DNA of 64,000 nt from NCBI RefSeq assembly GCF_000430705.1, contig NZ_AUMN01000004.1:1-64000 (forward strand). Reading direction: 5' to 3'. The notes under the pieces were generated by a model. That model did not search any database, had not been told where the DNA came from, and worked only from the letters and a program-made list of their open reading frames with translations. This DNA is from Arthrobacter castelli DSM 16402 (GTDB taxonomy: Bacteria > Actinomycetota > Actinomycetes > Actinomycetales > Micrococcaceae). This document shows, piece by piece, positions 26,538-35,051 of this stretch. Position 1 is the first letter of the stretch. Every line of letters starts with the position of its first letter. Position numbers and translations under genes: made by a program.

Positions 26538-27398
26538 CTACGCCCCGGTATTGGCGTCAGTGGCTTCAGTCGTACTGGCCGTTTGATCCATTCCTTGCTG
26601 ACCTGCCATCTTGGCCCGCTGGCGTCCTTCCAGATAGACCGCCAGTCGCGACAGCGAGTAGTTGATCGCAATGAACACTGCGGCCAAGACGATTCCGACT
26701 GCGATCGGGTTGTTGTACAAGGTCGAGGTGAAGATCAGCTCGCCTTCGCGCACGAAGCCGGGGTAGGCAATGGTGAAGCCGAGGGCCGTGTCTTTCAAAG
26801 CCACTACACATTGGCTGATGATTGCCGGAAGCATCGTCCGGATGGCCTGTGGAAGCTGGATCAACCGCAGTACTTGGCCACGGTTCATGCCAATGGCGTA
26901 ACCTGCCTCGGCCTGGCCTTTGGGGACAGCAAGAATGCCTGCCCGGAATACTTCCGCAAGTACCGAACCGTTGTAGAGCATCAGCGATATGACGAGTGAG
27001 CCCAGAGCCCCAAGGACGTCGCTGTAGACCAGGAAGATGAAGAAGATCAGCAGCAGCAGTGGAACGGCGCGGAAGAACTCGATGACGAGGATACTGGGCC
27101 ACCGGATGACGGCTACACGTGACAGGCGTCCTGCAGCGAATATGAGCCCAAATACGACGGATAGAACAATGGCGATTGCTGCCGCGAACAGAGTCGACAG
27201 TAGAGCCTCGAAGAGCCCGAGCAGGATACTCGGCATGGTCAGGAAGGACCACTTGTCGGGGGTGATCGCTCCTTCGGTCCAGAGCTTGAGGATCACTAAG
27301 GCAAGGAACGCCAGAATGACGATAGATCCGAGCACCGCCCAAGTGCGATGTCGGGCACGCGTCTTGGGCCCTGGTTCTTCGAACAGGACGGAGCTCAT
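26538..27398 (-). CDS. gluD: Glutamate-type amino acid ABC permease (GluD-like)
   Basis: This 286-residue HisM/GluD-type permease is the last gene of a four-gene importer operon read on the minus strand. It has an N-terminal helix at about residues 23-43, then the BPD_transp_1 helices with coupling loop EAGYAIGMNRGQVLRLIQLPQA. A hydrophilic C-terminal tail ends in TEATDANTGA. Its start overlaps the stop of the preceding permease by 4 bases. The name follows the corynebacterial gluABCD order and has not been tested by alignment. Confidence 0.85.
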   Translation of the reverse strand: MSSVLFEEPGPKTRARHRTWAVLGSIVILAFLALVILKLWTEGAITPDKWSFLTMPSILLGLFEALLSTLFAAAIAIVLSVVFGLIFAAGRLSRVAVIRWPSILVIEFFRAVPLLLLIFFIFLVYSDVLGALGSLVISLMLYNGSVLAEVFRAGILAVPKGQAEAGYAIGMNRGQVLRLIQLPQAIRTMLPAIISQCVVALKDTALGFTIAYPGFVREGELIFTSTLYNNPIAVGIVLAAVFIAINYSLSRLAVYLEGRQRAKMAGQQGMDQTASTTEATDANTGA

Positions 27399-28045
27399 CG
27401 GACCACCGCCAATTTACGCTCGAGTGCCGAGGCGATTCCTGAAATCACAGCCACAATCAAGATGTAGCCTCCTGCAATGGCAAAGAACGACGGATAGATA
27501 AAGGGCGCAAAATCCCGGATAAGGTTGCTGAGCTGTCCGGTAGCTTCCACTACCCCGAAGGCAGCCGCGATGGCCGTGTTCTTGGCCAGAGCGATATAGA
27601 CACTGGTCAACGGCGGAATTACCGCTCTCGAGGCCTGGGGCAACACAATCTGCCCCAGTGTCTGGCCGAACGTCATGCCAACGGAACGTGACGCTTCCGC
27701 CTGCCCCGGATCCACCGTATTAATGCCTGAGCGGATAGCTTCACAGATGAATGCGGAGGTGTACGTTGACAGGGTCACGACAGCGAACCACTCGAAGGGT
27801 ATCGCTACCCCGAGAGTCGGCAGGCCCTCGACTGCGAGGATGAAAAGCACCACCAAGGGCGTATTCCGGAAAATATTGACATAGCTCGTTCCGAAGGCGC
27901 GCAACGGCGGTACTGGCGATACCCGGAAGATCGCCAACATGGTTCCAACGATCGTGGCGAACAACGCGGACCAGCCGAGCAAGAACAATGTCATGCTGAA
28001 GCCGTCGAGCAGCCGCCGCATCAATTCGGGCAGGTACTCATCCAC
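27395..28045 (-). CDS. gluC: Glutamate-type amino acid ABC permease (GluC-like)
   Basis: This 216-residue permease has five or so helices and the polar amino acid coupling loop EASRSVGMTFGQTLGQIVLPQA. The segment RNTPLVVLFILAVEGLP is typical of the HisQ/GluC side. It overlaps gluD by 4 bases and lies 83 bases downstream of the binding-protein gene, with a strong stem-loop in between. Confidence 0.87.
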   Translation of the reverse strand: MDEYLPELMRRLLDGFSMTLFLLGWSALFATIVGTMLAIFRVSPVPPLRAFGTSYVNIFRNTPLVVLFILAVEGLPTLGVAIPFEWFAVVTLSTYTSAFICEAIRSGINTVDPGQAEASRSVGMTFGQTLGQIVLPQASRAVIPPLTSVYIALAKNTAIAAAFGVVEATGQLSNLIRDFAPFIYPSFFAIAGGYILIVAVISGIASALERKLAVVR

Positions 28046-28085
28046 GGATTAAGTCTCCTCACACGGTGGGGTTTGGAATTGTCCA

Positions 28086-28119
28086 GGTTCCGCCGGCCCG
28101 GTCACAGACCGGCGGAACC
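28086..28119 (-). terminator. Stem-loop between gluB-like and gluC-like genes
   Basis: GGTTCCGCCGG (28086-28096) pairs perfectly over 11 bp with CCGGCGGAACC (28109-28119), directly after the binding-protein stop. This is the third such hairpin in the window at a binding-protein/permease junction. There is no clear T-run on the minus strand. Confidence 0.65.
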
Positions 28120-28128
28120 GGATTTCAT

Positions 28129-29025
28129 TCAGCCCTGTGAACAGGAATCAGTCGTCGGCGGTTCGGGCGTTTCAATACCCGATTCGCCGAGGGTTGACTC
28201 GAAGGCCGATTTCCAGCTGCCGTTCTCGAACGACTGGTTGATCGTCTCGGTGAGGAACTTGCACATTTCCGTGTCGCCCTTGTAATAGCCGACACCGTAG
28301 CGCTCTTCACTGAAGACCGGGCCAACAACTTCCAGTTCATCCGGGCTCTGCGCGGCGTAACCGAGAAGGATCGCTCCATCCGTCGTGACGGCGTCAACAG
28401 TGCCATTCTGCAGCTGCCGAACACAGGCCGAGTAAGTGTCGAAGGGGACTGGCTCGGCGCCGTATTCCTTGGTCACCGTCTCGATCGAGGTCGAACCGGT
28501 GACTGAGCAGACCTTGACGCCTTTCAGGTCCTCTGGCCCGGTGATCTTGTCCTTGTCTTCCTCACGGACCAAGAGCTGCTGGCCGGTCACGTAGTACGGG
28601 CCTGCCTGTCCGACCACTTTCTGCCGGTCTTCAGTGATGGAATAGGAGGCGATGACAATGTCGACGACCTCGTTCTGCAGGAACGGTTCCCGGTTGTCGG
28701 AGACCGTTTCCTTCCACTGAATGTCGCTGGGAGCTATGCCAAGCTGACCGGCGATAATCTTGGCCATCTCGATGTCGAACCCGACCGGGTTGTCCTCGCC
28801 TGGAGGCATGAAGCCCAGCCCCGGCTGGTCGAACTTCACGCCAACGGTGATCTTGCCGGAATCGGCAAGTTTGGCCGGCGTGCTGCCCGAGGCGAATTCA
28901 GGGTTCTCTGCAATCGGGTACTCTGAGTCGCCTCCGGAACCGGAGCCGCCCCCGCATGCGGAAAGTACCAGCGCGAGCGCCATTGCTCCGATCGCTGCCC
29001 TTGCTTTCCTTCGTTTGAACTGCAT
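28129..29025 (-). CDS. gluB: Glutamate-type amino acid substrate-binding lipoprotein (GluB-like)
   Basis: This 298-residue family 3 solute-binding protein has a lipoprotein signal with lipobox LSAC (Cys24). The mature start KLADSGKITVGVKFDQPG, the segment GFDIEMAKIIAGQLG and the ligand contact DIVIASYSITEDRQKVV are typical of glutamate/glutamine binders. Cysteines later in the protein (KVCSVTGST and YSACVRQLQ) form a spacing often seen as a disulfide in this family. It is second in the minus-strand operon, after the ATPase. Confidence 0.9.
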   Translation of the reverse strand: MQFKRRKARAAIGAMALALVLSACGGGSGSGGDSEYPIAENPEFASGSTPAKLADSGKITVGVKFDQPGLGFMPPGEDNPVGFDIEMAKIIAGQLGIAPSDIQWKETVSDNREPFLQNEVVDIVIASYSITEDRQKVVGQAGPYYVTGQQLLVREEDKDKITGPEDLKGVKVCSVTGSTSIETVTKEYGAEPVPFDTYSACVRQLQNGTVDAVTTDGAILLGYAAQSPDELEVVGPVFSEERYGVGYYKGDTEMCKFLTETINQSFENGSWKSAFESTLGESGIETPEPPTTDSCSQG

Positions 29026-29039
29026 CTTCTCTCCTTTAT

Positions 29040-29795
29040 TCAGTGCTCAAGGATCTTGCCGAGGAAGTCCTTGGCCCGATCCGACTGCGGGTTGGTAAAG
29101 AATTCATTTGGGGTGTTTTCCTCGACCAGCCGTCCATCGGCCATGAAACTGACGCGGTGCGCGGCTGTCCTGGCGAATCCCATTTCGTGGGTCACGACGA
29201 CCATTGTCATCCCCTGCTTGGCCAGATCCACCATTGAATCCAGCACCTCTTTGATCATTTCCGGATCCAGCGCCGACGTGGGCTCGTCGAAGAGCATCAC
29301 CTTTGGTTCCATGGCCAGGGCCCTGGCGATCGCCACGCGCTGCTGCTGCCCTCCGGAGAGCTGGGCCGGGTACTTGTTTGCCTGGTCGTCCACACCGACG
29401 CGGCGCAGTTGCTCGTGGGCCTTCCTATCGGCGTCGGCCTTGGAATGTTTACGCACCTTGATGGGGCCAAGGGTGACGTTCTCCAGCACTGTCTTATGCG
29501 CAAACAGATTGAACTGCTGGAACACCATGCCGACGTCGGCCCGCAATCCGGCGAGGCTCTTGCCCTCCTTGGGCAACTCCTGGCCATCCACCGCAATGAC
29601 GCCCTCGTCGATGGTTTCCAGCCGGTTGATGGTCCGGCACAGCGTGGACTTGCCCGACCCGGAGGGGCCGATCACCACAACCACTTCGCCGGGGGTGATC
29701 TGCAGGTCGATATCCTGCAGCACGTGCAGCTTGCCGAACCATTTCTGCACGCTGTCCATAGCGACCATCGGTGCTGCGCCTGCGTTATCTGACAT
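29040..29795 (-). CDS. gluA: Glutamate-type amino acid ABC ATPase (GluA-like)
   Basis: This 251-residue polar amino acid ATPase is the first gene of the operon. Walker A is [10 protein letters not shown], the signature is [15 protein letters not shown] and Walker B is [14 protein letters not shown], with switch histidine in [10 protein letters not shown]. It is followed 14 bases later by the binding protein. The gene order ATPase, binding protein, permease, permease is that of gluABCD in Corynebacterium. Confidence 0.92.
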   Translation of the reverse strand: MSDNAGAAPMVAMDSVQKWFGKLHVLQDIDLQITPGEVVVVIGPSGSGKSTLCRTINRLETIDEGVIAVDGQELPKEGKSLAGLRADVGMVFQQFNLFAHKTVLENVTLGPIKVRKHSKADADRKAHEQLRRVGVDDQANKYPAQLSGGQQQRVAIARALAMEPKVMLFDEPTSALDPEMIKEVLDSMVDLAKQGMTMVVVTHEMGFARTAAHRVSFMADGRLVEENTPNEFFTNPQSDRAKDFLGKILEH

Positions 29796-30007
29796 GAGCG
29801 GACTGACACCCGGCCTTTCTCCTGACGAATTCCCCGTTGGGCCTCACAACAACGTGGCCCAAAATGGCGCACGTGTGGTGTCCGCCATAATGAACCCCAG
29901 CGTAGCCGACCACGTGCCCGTCATCGGGTAACCGGGAGATATTGGACCAAAATCGTGATCGAAGAGTGACCTGGTCTCCTCGGTATCGGCGTGTGACCGC
30001 CGGCCAC
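29796..30007 (-). promoter_or_regulatory. Upstream region of the glutamate importer operon
   Basis: These 212 bases between the BCCT gene end and the ATPase start contain no gene that I can support. The minus-strand promoter of the gluABCD-like operon must be here, but I could not assign hexamers with confidence. A GC-poor patch (29930-29960, ATATTGGACCAAAATCG) lies near the BCCT end. Confidence 0.3.
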
Positions 30008-31867
30008 TCAGCTATTGTCCGGATCTGCTTCCCGGCTCCGGTGCCGCGGTTCGGGCGTCGGCCCCGTCGGCCCGTTCTCGGGGCGGGTCTGGTAGGAATA
30101 CGACAACTTCCGGCTTCCCGTCCGGCCCGCCAACGTGCCATTGCGCCGGCGGGTCTTGCCTGCGGGTGGCTGGATATACGGGTCACGGAATTGAGGCACC
30201 TCGTCCTCTGCCTGCGGTTCGACGACGACTTCCTCCTCGTCGTCGTATTCGCTCCCGTAGTCGTCGTCCTCGTCGGTACGGCGCTCGACCTCCTCCGGTG
30301 GCAGCACCTTCTTCCAGCGGCGGGTTTTCACCGGCGGCAGCTCGCCGCCGTCTTCCCGCAGCGCTCGGTGCATGGCATACATCTGGAAATAGCCCATGAC
30401 GAAGAAGGGCAGCCCGACCAGAATGATCGTCGTTTGCAATGCTTCAAGACCGCCGGCTCCGGAGAACACCAGCAGGGTGGCGGTCACCACGCCAATGGCA
30501 ATAGCCCAAAAGATCCGCTGGCCCAGGGGGTTGAAGTCTTCATGGCCATTGTTCATGGTGTCGGTGACCAGCGCCGCAGAGTCGACAGAGGTGACAAAGA
30601 AGATGATCACCAGAATCATTGCAATCACAGAGATGACGAACGTGAACGGGAAATGTTCGAGGAACCCGAACAGAGCACCGGGAATATCGCCTTCTTCGAC
30701 GACGCGTTCAACCAGGCCGCCTTCGCCATTGAGCTGTATGTCGAACGAGGCGTACCCGAAAATGCCGAACCAAATCACCGAGAATCCAGCGGGGATCGCC
30801 AGTACTCCTGATACGAACTGCCGGATGGTGCGTCCGCGGGAGATCCGGGCGATGAAGATGCCGACGAAAGGCGACCAGGAGATCGTCCACGCCCAGTAGA
30901 AGACCGTCCACGAATTCTGCCAGCCGGTGTTCTGGAAGGCCTCGTTCCAGAAGGCCAGCTGGGGAAGTTCCTGAATATATTGACCAAAGGACTGGAAGAC
31001 GCCGTTGAGCATGAACAACGTTGGTCCGGCGATGGCAATGAAGATCAGCAATCCCACCGCCACGACGATATTCAGGTTCGACAACACCTTGATGCCACGG
31101 TCCAGCCCCAGGGCCACCGAGATCAGTGCAGCGCCGGATACAACGCCGATGACGATGAGTTGCCACAGTGCGTTCTCCGGAATGCCAAACAGCTGCGCCA
31201 GGCCGCCATTGATCTGCAGGGCGCCGAGGCCGATCGACACAGCCACGCCGAAGACCGTACCGACGATCGAGATGATGTCGATTGTCTTGCCGATTCTTCC
31301 ATGGATCCGCTCGCCGAGGATCGGCTGGAAGATCGAACTGACCCGTGGCGGCAGATTGCGCTTATGAATGAAATAGGCGAAGCACAAGGCCGGCAGGGTG
31401 AAGATGGTCCACGTGTGCAGCGTGAAGTGGTAATAGGTGAAGGTCATCGCGTCTTTGGCGGCCTCGACAGTGCCTGGTTCGACGCCCTGGCGCGGCGGGT
31501 TGCCAAAGTGGCTGACCGGTTCCGCCACGCCCCAGAACATCAGGATGGAGCCGATGCCGGCGGCGAAGAGCATGGCAAACCAGGAACCGCGGGAGTGCTC
31601 GGGAGGTTCCTCATCCGGACCCAGTTTGACCCGGCCGAACTTGCTGACCGCTATATAGATCAGGAAGAGGAGGAAAACGGAGACGCCCGAAATGTAAAAC
31701 CAGCCGAGGTTGGTCATCAGCCATTCCGAGGCCGCCGAAGTGGCGGTCGCAAGGGCGTCAGTGAACACGATCGTCGCTACAACGAACAAGATGATCACGA
31801 GTGCGGAACCAAAGAAGATCGGTGGACTGGTCCGCAGTCGCAAGGCGTCATGCAGTTTGGTAAGCAT
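30008..31867 (-). CDS. BCCT family osmolyte transporter (betaine/choline/carnitine type)
   Basis: This 619-residue protein has about 12 transmembrane helices and the BCCT signature in the eighth helix: WTVFYWAWTISWSPFVG followed by IARISRGRTIRQF. Other typical parts are WFAMLFAAGIGSILMFWGVAEP and the FVTSVDSAALV segment. The last 100 residues form a cytoplasmic tail with a strongly acidic run (TDEDDDYGSEYDDEEE) and then a basic, proline-rich end. Such tails act as osmosensors in BetP-like carriers. Glycine betaine or a related solute is likely. It is monocistronic, separated from gluA by 212 bases. Confidence 0.92.
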   Translation of the reverse strand: MLTKLHDALRLRTSPPIFFGSALVIILFVVATIVFTDALATATSAASEWLMTNLGWFYISGVSVFLLFLIYIAVSKFGRVKLGPDEEPPEHSRGSWFAMLFAAGIGSILMFWGVAEPVSHFGNPPRQGVEPGTVEAAKDAMTFTYYHFTLHTWTIFTLPALCFAYFIHKRNLPPRVSSIFQPILGERIHGRIGKTIDIISIVGTVFGVAVSIGLGALQINGGLAQLFGIPENALWQLIVIGVVSGAALISVALGLDRGIKVLSNLNIVVAVGLLIFIAIAGPTLFMLNGVFQSFGQYIQELPQLAFWNEAFQNTGWQNSWTVFYWAWTISWSPFVGIFIARISRGRTIRQFVSGVLAIPAGFSVIWFGIFGYASFDIQLNGEGGLVERVVEEGDIPGALFGFLEHFPFTFVISVIAMILVIIFFVTSVDSAALVTDTMNNGHEDFNPLGQRIFWAIAIGVVTATLLVFSGAGGLEALQTTIILVGLPFFVMGYFQMYAMHRALREDGGELPPVKTRRWKKVLPPEEVERRTDEDDDYGSEYDDEEEVVVEPQAEDEVPQFRDPYIQPPAGKTRRRNGTLAGRTGSRKLSYSYQTRPENGPTGPTPEPRHRSREADPDNS

Positions 31868-32107
31868 CGCGGTTAGCCTCCGCTGGTTGGCTGGCCGGAC
31901 CGGTCACTGCGGGTCCCGGGAAATCTCATCGGCGGGATCCGATTGGCCCGGACTATTTAGTTGTTGCGTGGGTCACGTGCGCCCAACGTTACCCAAGAGC
32001 AGGGTGAGCGCAAGGGAAACGCCGGAAGATGTGCCAATGAATTTGTAGTTGCCCCGGTCAACAGGGCCCCTGGGCAATGGGAAGTGTCCCTGGGCTAACC
32101 TTGTTGA
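31868..32107. promoter_or_regulatory. Divergent intergenic region BCCT / LOG gene
   Basis: These 240 bases lie between the BCCT start (minus) and the LOG-family start (plus). Promoters for both genes must lie here. A T/A-rich patch at 31955-31970 (CTATTTAGTTGTTGCG) could be part of one of them. No gene was seen. Confidence 0.3.
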
Positions 32108-32872
32108 ATGAGTGACAAGGCAGAGGCGAACCATCATCCGGACGTGCCATCCCGTCGCAAGGGGCCGGTGGAATTGCGGCGCGATTTATCGCATGCTCCG
32201 ACGTCGGACCAGTCACTGCTGGACACCAGGACTCCGGACGGATTCACCCATACCGATCCCTGGCGGGTGCTGCGGATCCAGAGTGAGTTTGTTGAGGGTT
32301 TCGGCAGCCTGGCCGAACTGGGCCCCGCCGTGTCTGTGTTCGGCTCGGCCCGGACCGGTCACGATAGCGACCACTACCGGATAGGCCTCGAAATCGGGCG
32401 GCGGCTGGTGGAAGCCGGGTTTGCGGTGATCACCGGCGGTGGGCCCGGGACCATGGAGGCGGCCAACCGCGGCGCTCAGGAAGCCGGCGGCGTATCCGTG
32501 GGCCTGGGCATCGAATTGCCCTTTGAACAGGGGATGAACGACTGGGTCGACCTCGGGGTGAATTTCCGGTACTTCTTCGCCCGCAAAACCATGTTCGTCA
32601 AGTACGCCCAGGGCTTTATTGTGCTGCCGGGCGGGCTGGGAACCCTGGATGAACTGTTCGAGGCCATGGTGCTGGTGCAGACGGGGAAGGTCACGTCTTT
32701 CCCCATCGTATTGATCGGCACCGATTACTGGACTCCCTTGCTTGGATGGTTGGACGAAACGCTGGCGGGGCAGGGGATGATTGCGCCGTCGGATATGGAT
32801 CTGGTGCACTTGGTCGACACGCCCGAAGACGCTGTCCGGTCCCTTGTCGAGGACGTGTCGCACCACCGGTAG
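32108..32872 (+). CDS. LOG-family (TIGR00730) Rossmann-fold protein
   Basis: This 254-residue protein has the LOG signature: ITGGGPGTMEAANRGA and later VLPGGLGTLDELFE (PGGxGTxxE). Members hydrolyse cytokinin riboside monophosphates or other nucleotide N-glycosidic bonds, although the physiological role in most bacteria is unclear. The N-terminus has about 50 polar residues ahead of the fold, including PSRRKGPVELRR. It is the first of a probable transcription unit with the DivIVA-like and mannosyltransferase genes. Confidence 0.9.
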   Translation: MSDKAEANHHPDVPSRRKGPVELRRDLSHAPTSDQSLLDTRTPDGFTHTDPWRVLRIQSEFVEGFGSLAELGPAVSVFGSARTGHDSDHYRIGLEIGRRLVEAGFAVITGGGPGTMEAANRGAQEAGGVSVGLGIELPFEQGMNDWVDLGVNFRYFFARKTMFVKYAQGFIVLPGGLGTLDELFEAMVLVQTGKVTSFPIVLIGTDYWTPLLGWLDETLAGQGMIAPSDMDLVHLVDTPEDAVRSLVEDVSHHR

Positions 32873-32911
32873 TCGGCAGCTGCACGCCTGTCCATCTGGC
32901 ACGATGGTGCT

Positions 32912-33355
32912 GTGACATTAATGCTGGTTGTCCTGGCCGTGCTCGGGGCGGGATTCGTCGTCGTGATGGCTCTGGGCAGGTTTAGTCGCTCCGACCGCTC
33001 TGGTGGCCCCGCAAACGACGACGGCGTGATGGCCCGGCACTGGAAACGCGGGGAAGTGCCACTGGCGCGGGGGCTGGTGGAACCGGCGCAGAACCTGCCA
33101 CCCGTGCTGTTGCCCGACGATCCGGCACCGGCCGACGTCGACCGGTTGCGTTTCTCCGCGGGAATGCGCGGATACCGGATGGACCAAGTCGACGAGGTCC
33201 TCGATATCCTGCGGGACGCCCTGGCCGCCAAGGATCGGCAGTTGGCCGAATTCCAGTCCGGCTCCGCCGACCAACCAGGCTCAGCCGACCCTGCACCTCA
33301 GCCGGACTCCGCCGACCAATCAGGCTCCGCCGACCGGCCGGACTCCGCACCCTGA
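32912..33355 (+). CDS. Small DivIVA-domain membrane protein
   Basis: This 147-residue protein has GTG start. One N-terminal transmembrane helix (MLVVLAVLGAGFVVVMAL) is followed by a short DivIVA-like segment, RFSAGMRGYRMDQVDEVLDILRD (key FSxGxRGYRxxQVD), and a coil. The C-terminus consists of short imperfect repeats of SGSADQPGSADP type. Proteins of this sort may sit at poles or septa, but that is inference. The stop overlaps the start of the next gene by one base (TGATG). Confidence 0.78.
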   Translation: MTLMLVVLAVLGAGFVVVMALGRFSRSDRSGGPANDDGVMARHWKRGEVPLARGLVEPAQNLPPVLLPDDPAPADVDRLRFSAGMRGYRMDQVDEVLDILRDALAAKDRQLAEFQSGSADQPGSADPAPQPDSADQSGSADRPDSAP

Positions 33356-34662
33356 TGCACGACGACCAACTCCGCCGGGCCACTGCCGGGGAGTCGTTGG
33401 CTGCGCCGTTGCGCAGCCTCGTTCCTGTCTTCGCGCGCTGGCCATGGTATGTCCAGGTCGGGCTGGTCTACGCCGCCGCCCGGTTCGTGTCGTGGTGTAT
33501 CTTCGTGGCCGTCGCCCGCCACCAGGGGCCGGGTCCGTGGGGAGACGGAGAGCCGGGCTACCTGGACTTCATCAACATATGGGACTCCGAGTGGTACCAC
33601 CGGATCTACAGCGAAGGTTATCCCGGCGAGATCCCGCGGGATGACTCCGGCAACGCGCTGACCAACGCGTGGGCCTTCTACCCGCTGTTTCCGCTGCTGG
33701 TCCGGGTGCTGACGTTCATTACGGGGCTGCCGTGGATCGTCGCCGCACCGCTGCTGGCCACGCTGGCCGGGTTGGGCGCGGTGCTGATGATCTACAAACT
33801 CTTCCTGCTGATCGACCGGCGTCGCTTGCGTGGATCCGCCTCCGGGACCTTTGACGATGCAGCGATGGCCGGCGTCCGCCGCAGTCCACATGAGAACGCG
33901 CTGTGGGGAGCCGCGCTGGTCTCCACTTTCCCGGTCTCAGCCATACTCCAGGTTCCCTACGCCGAGTCGCTGCACTTGTTGCTGCTTGCGGCATCGCTGT
34001 TTGCGTTGTTGCGGCGCGATTACCTGATGGCGGTTCCGCTGGTGCTGTTGATGTGTCTCGCCCGGCCGACAGGCGTGCCGTTTGCGTTGCTGGTCTTGGT
34101 GCATCTGCTGCTGAGGATATGGCACCGCCGCTCGGACCCGTTCCCGGCCGGCGAAGCAGCCAAGGCGGGGCTGCTGACCATGGTCAGCGGAGCCGGGGCG
34201 CTGGCCTGGCCGGCCATTGCCTGGTGGGTGACCGGCGACATGCGCGCCTATACCGAAACGGAGGCGGCCTGGCGTTCTGATGGCGGGATTGTTCCATTCC
34301 TGCCGTGGGTGCAGACCGGCCAGCGGTTGTTCGGCGATGTGCTCGGTTGGGTGGCACCGCTGCTGCTGGTCGCCGCCGTCGTCGTCTATTTGGATTCGAC
34401 GGCGGTGCGCCGGCTGGGCACGGATCTGCGGCTGTGGTGTGCCTCCTACTTCCTCTACCTGCTGGTCTTCCTGCACCCGCAGACCAGCACGTTCCGGTTG
34501 CTCTTTCCCGCCTTCCCGCTGGCACTGGCGGCTGTGTACGTATCGAAGTCCCGGGCCTATCGAGCCAGCGTGATAGTACTGTTTACGTTGCTGCAAATCG
34601 TCTGGGTGGCCTGGCTGTGGCTGTGGGACGAGTTGCCGGGCGGAGGCGATTACCCGCCGTGA
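33355..34662 (+). CDS. PIG-V-like membrane mannosyltransferase
   Basis: This 435-residue polytopic protein resembles the actinobacterial PIG-V/GT-C mannosyltransferases. The luminal loop after the first helix contains NIWDSEWYHRIYSEGYP, matching the WDxxWYxxIAxxGY motif, and a following PLFPLLVRVL segment is also typical. About ten hydrophobic helices follow. It would use polyprenyl-phosphomannose to glycosylate a lipid or protein outside the membrane. The acceptor is unknown. It is coupled to the DivIVA-like gene by a 1-base overlap. Confidence 0.82.
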   Translation: MHDDQLRRATAGESLAAPLRSLVPVFARWPWYVQVGLVYAAARFVSWCIFVAVARHQGPGPWGDGEPGYLDFINIWDSEWYHRIYSEGYPGEIPRDDSGNALTNAWAFYPLFPLLVRVLTFITGLPWIVAAPLLATLAGLGAVLMIYKLFLLIDRRRLRGSASGTFDDAAMAGVRRSPHENALWGAALVSTFPVSAILQVPYAESLHLLLLAASLFALLRRDYLMAVPLVLLMCLARPTGVPFALLVLVHLLLRIWHRRSDPFPAGEAAKAGLLTMVSGAGALAWPAIAWWVTGDMRAYTETEAAWRSDGGIVPFLPWVQTGQRLFGDVLGWVAPLLLVAAVVVYLDSTAVRRLGTDLRLWCASYFLYLLVFLHPQTSTFRLLFPAFPLALAAVYVSKSRAYRASVIVLFTLLQIVWVAWLWLWDELPGGGDYPP

Positions 34663-34866
34663 GCAATCGTAAGGACCCCGGGAACCGCAAACAGGATAAT
34701 GTGAGATAGGCAATGGTGTGGCCCGCGTGCTGTCGTCTTGGTGCTATCGCCCTGGTGCGGCGTGGTGCGCTGCGGGCCCGCATGCTGCGGGTGCCCGCGG
34801 CCACGCGATGTGTCCCCAACCGGCGTTGCAGTTGCGGCGTCAAACCAGTGGAAGGAATATTCCCTT

Positions 34867-35037
34867 ATGGCGGCCATGAAACCACGAACAGCTGATGGTC
34901 CAATGGAGGTCACCAAGGAGGGGCGCAGCTTGATCATGCGCGTGCCGCTGGAAGGCGGAGGCAGGCTGGTTGTGGAAATGAATGACCAGGAGGCCGGCAG
35001 CTTGAAGGAATGTCTGCTCGGCATCACGGATAGCTGA
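34867..35037 (+). CDS. DUF3117 small conserved protein
   Basis: This 56-residue protein is nearly invariant across actinobacteria. The start MAAMKPRTADGPMEV and the core EGRSLIMRVPLEGGGRLV match DUF3117. The ATG at 34867 is the family start, although the frame stays open upstream. Its function is unknown to me. It is followed by pepA within 15 bases, so the two may be co-transcribed. Confidence 0.92.
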   Translation: MAAMKPRTADGPMEVTKEGRSLIMRVPLEGGGRLVVEMNDQEAGSLKECLLGITDS

Positions 35038-35051
35038 GGTTGGAAGAGAAT

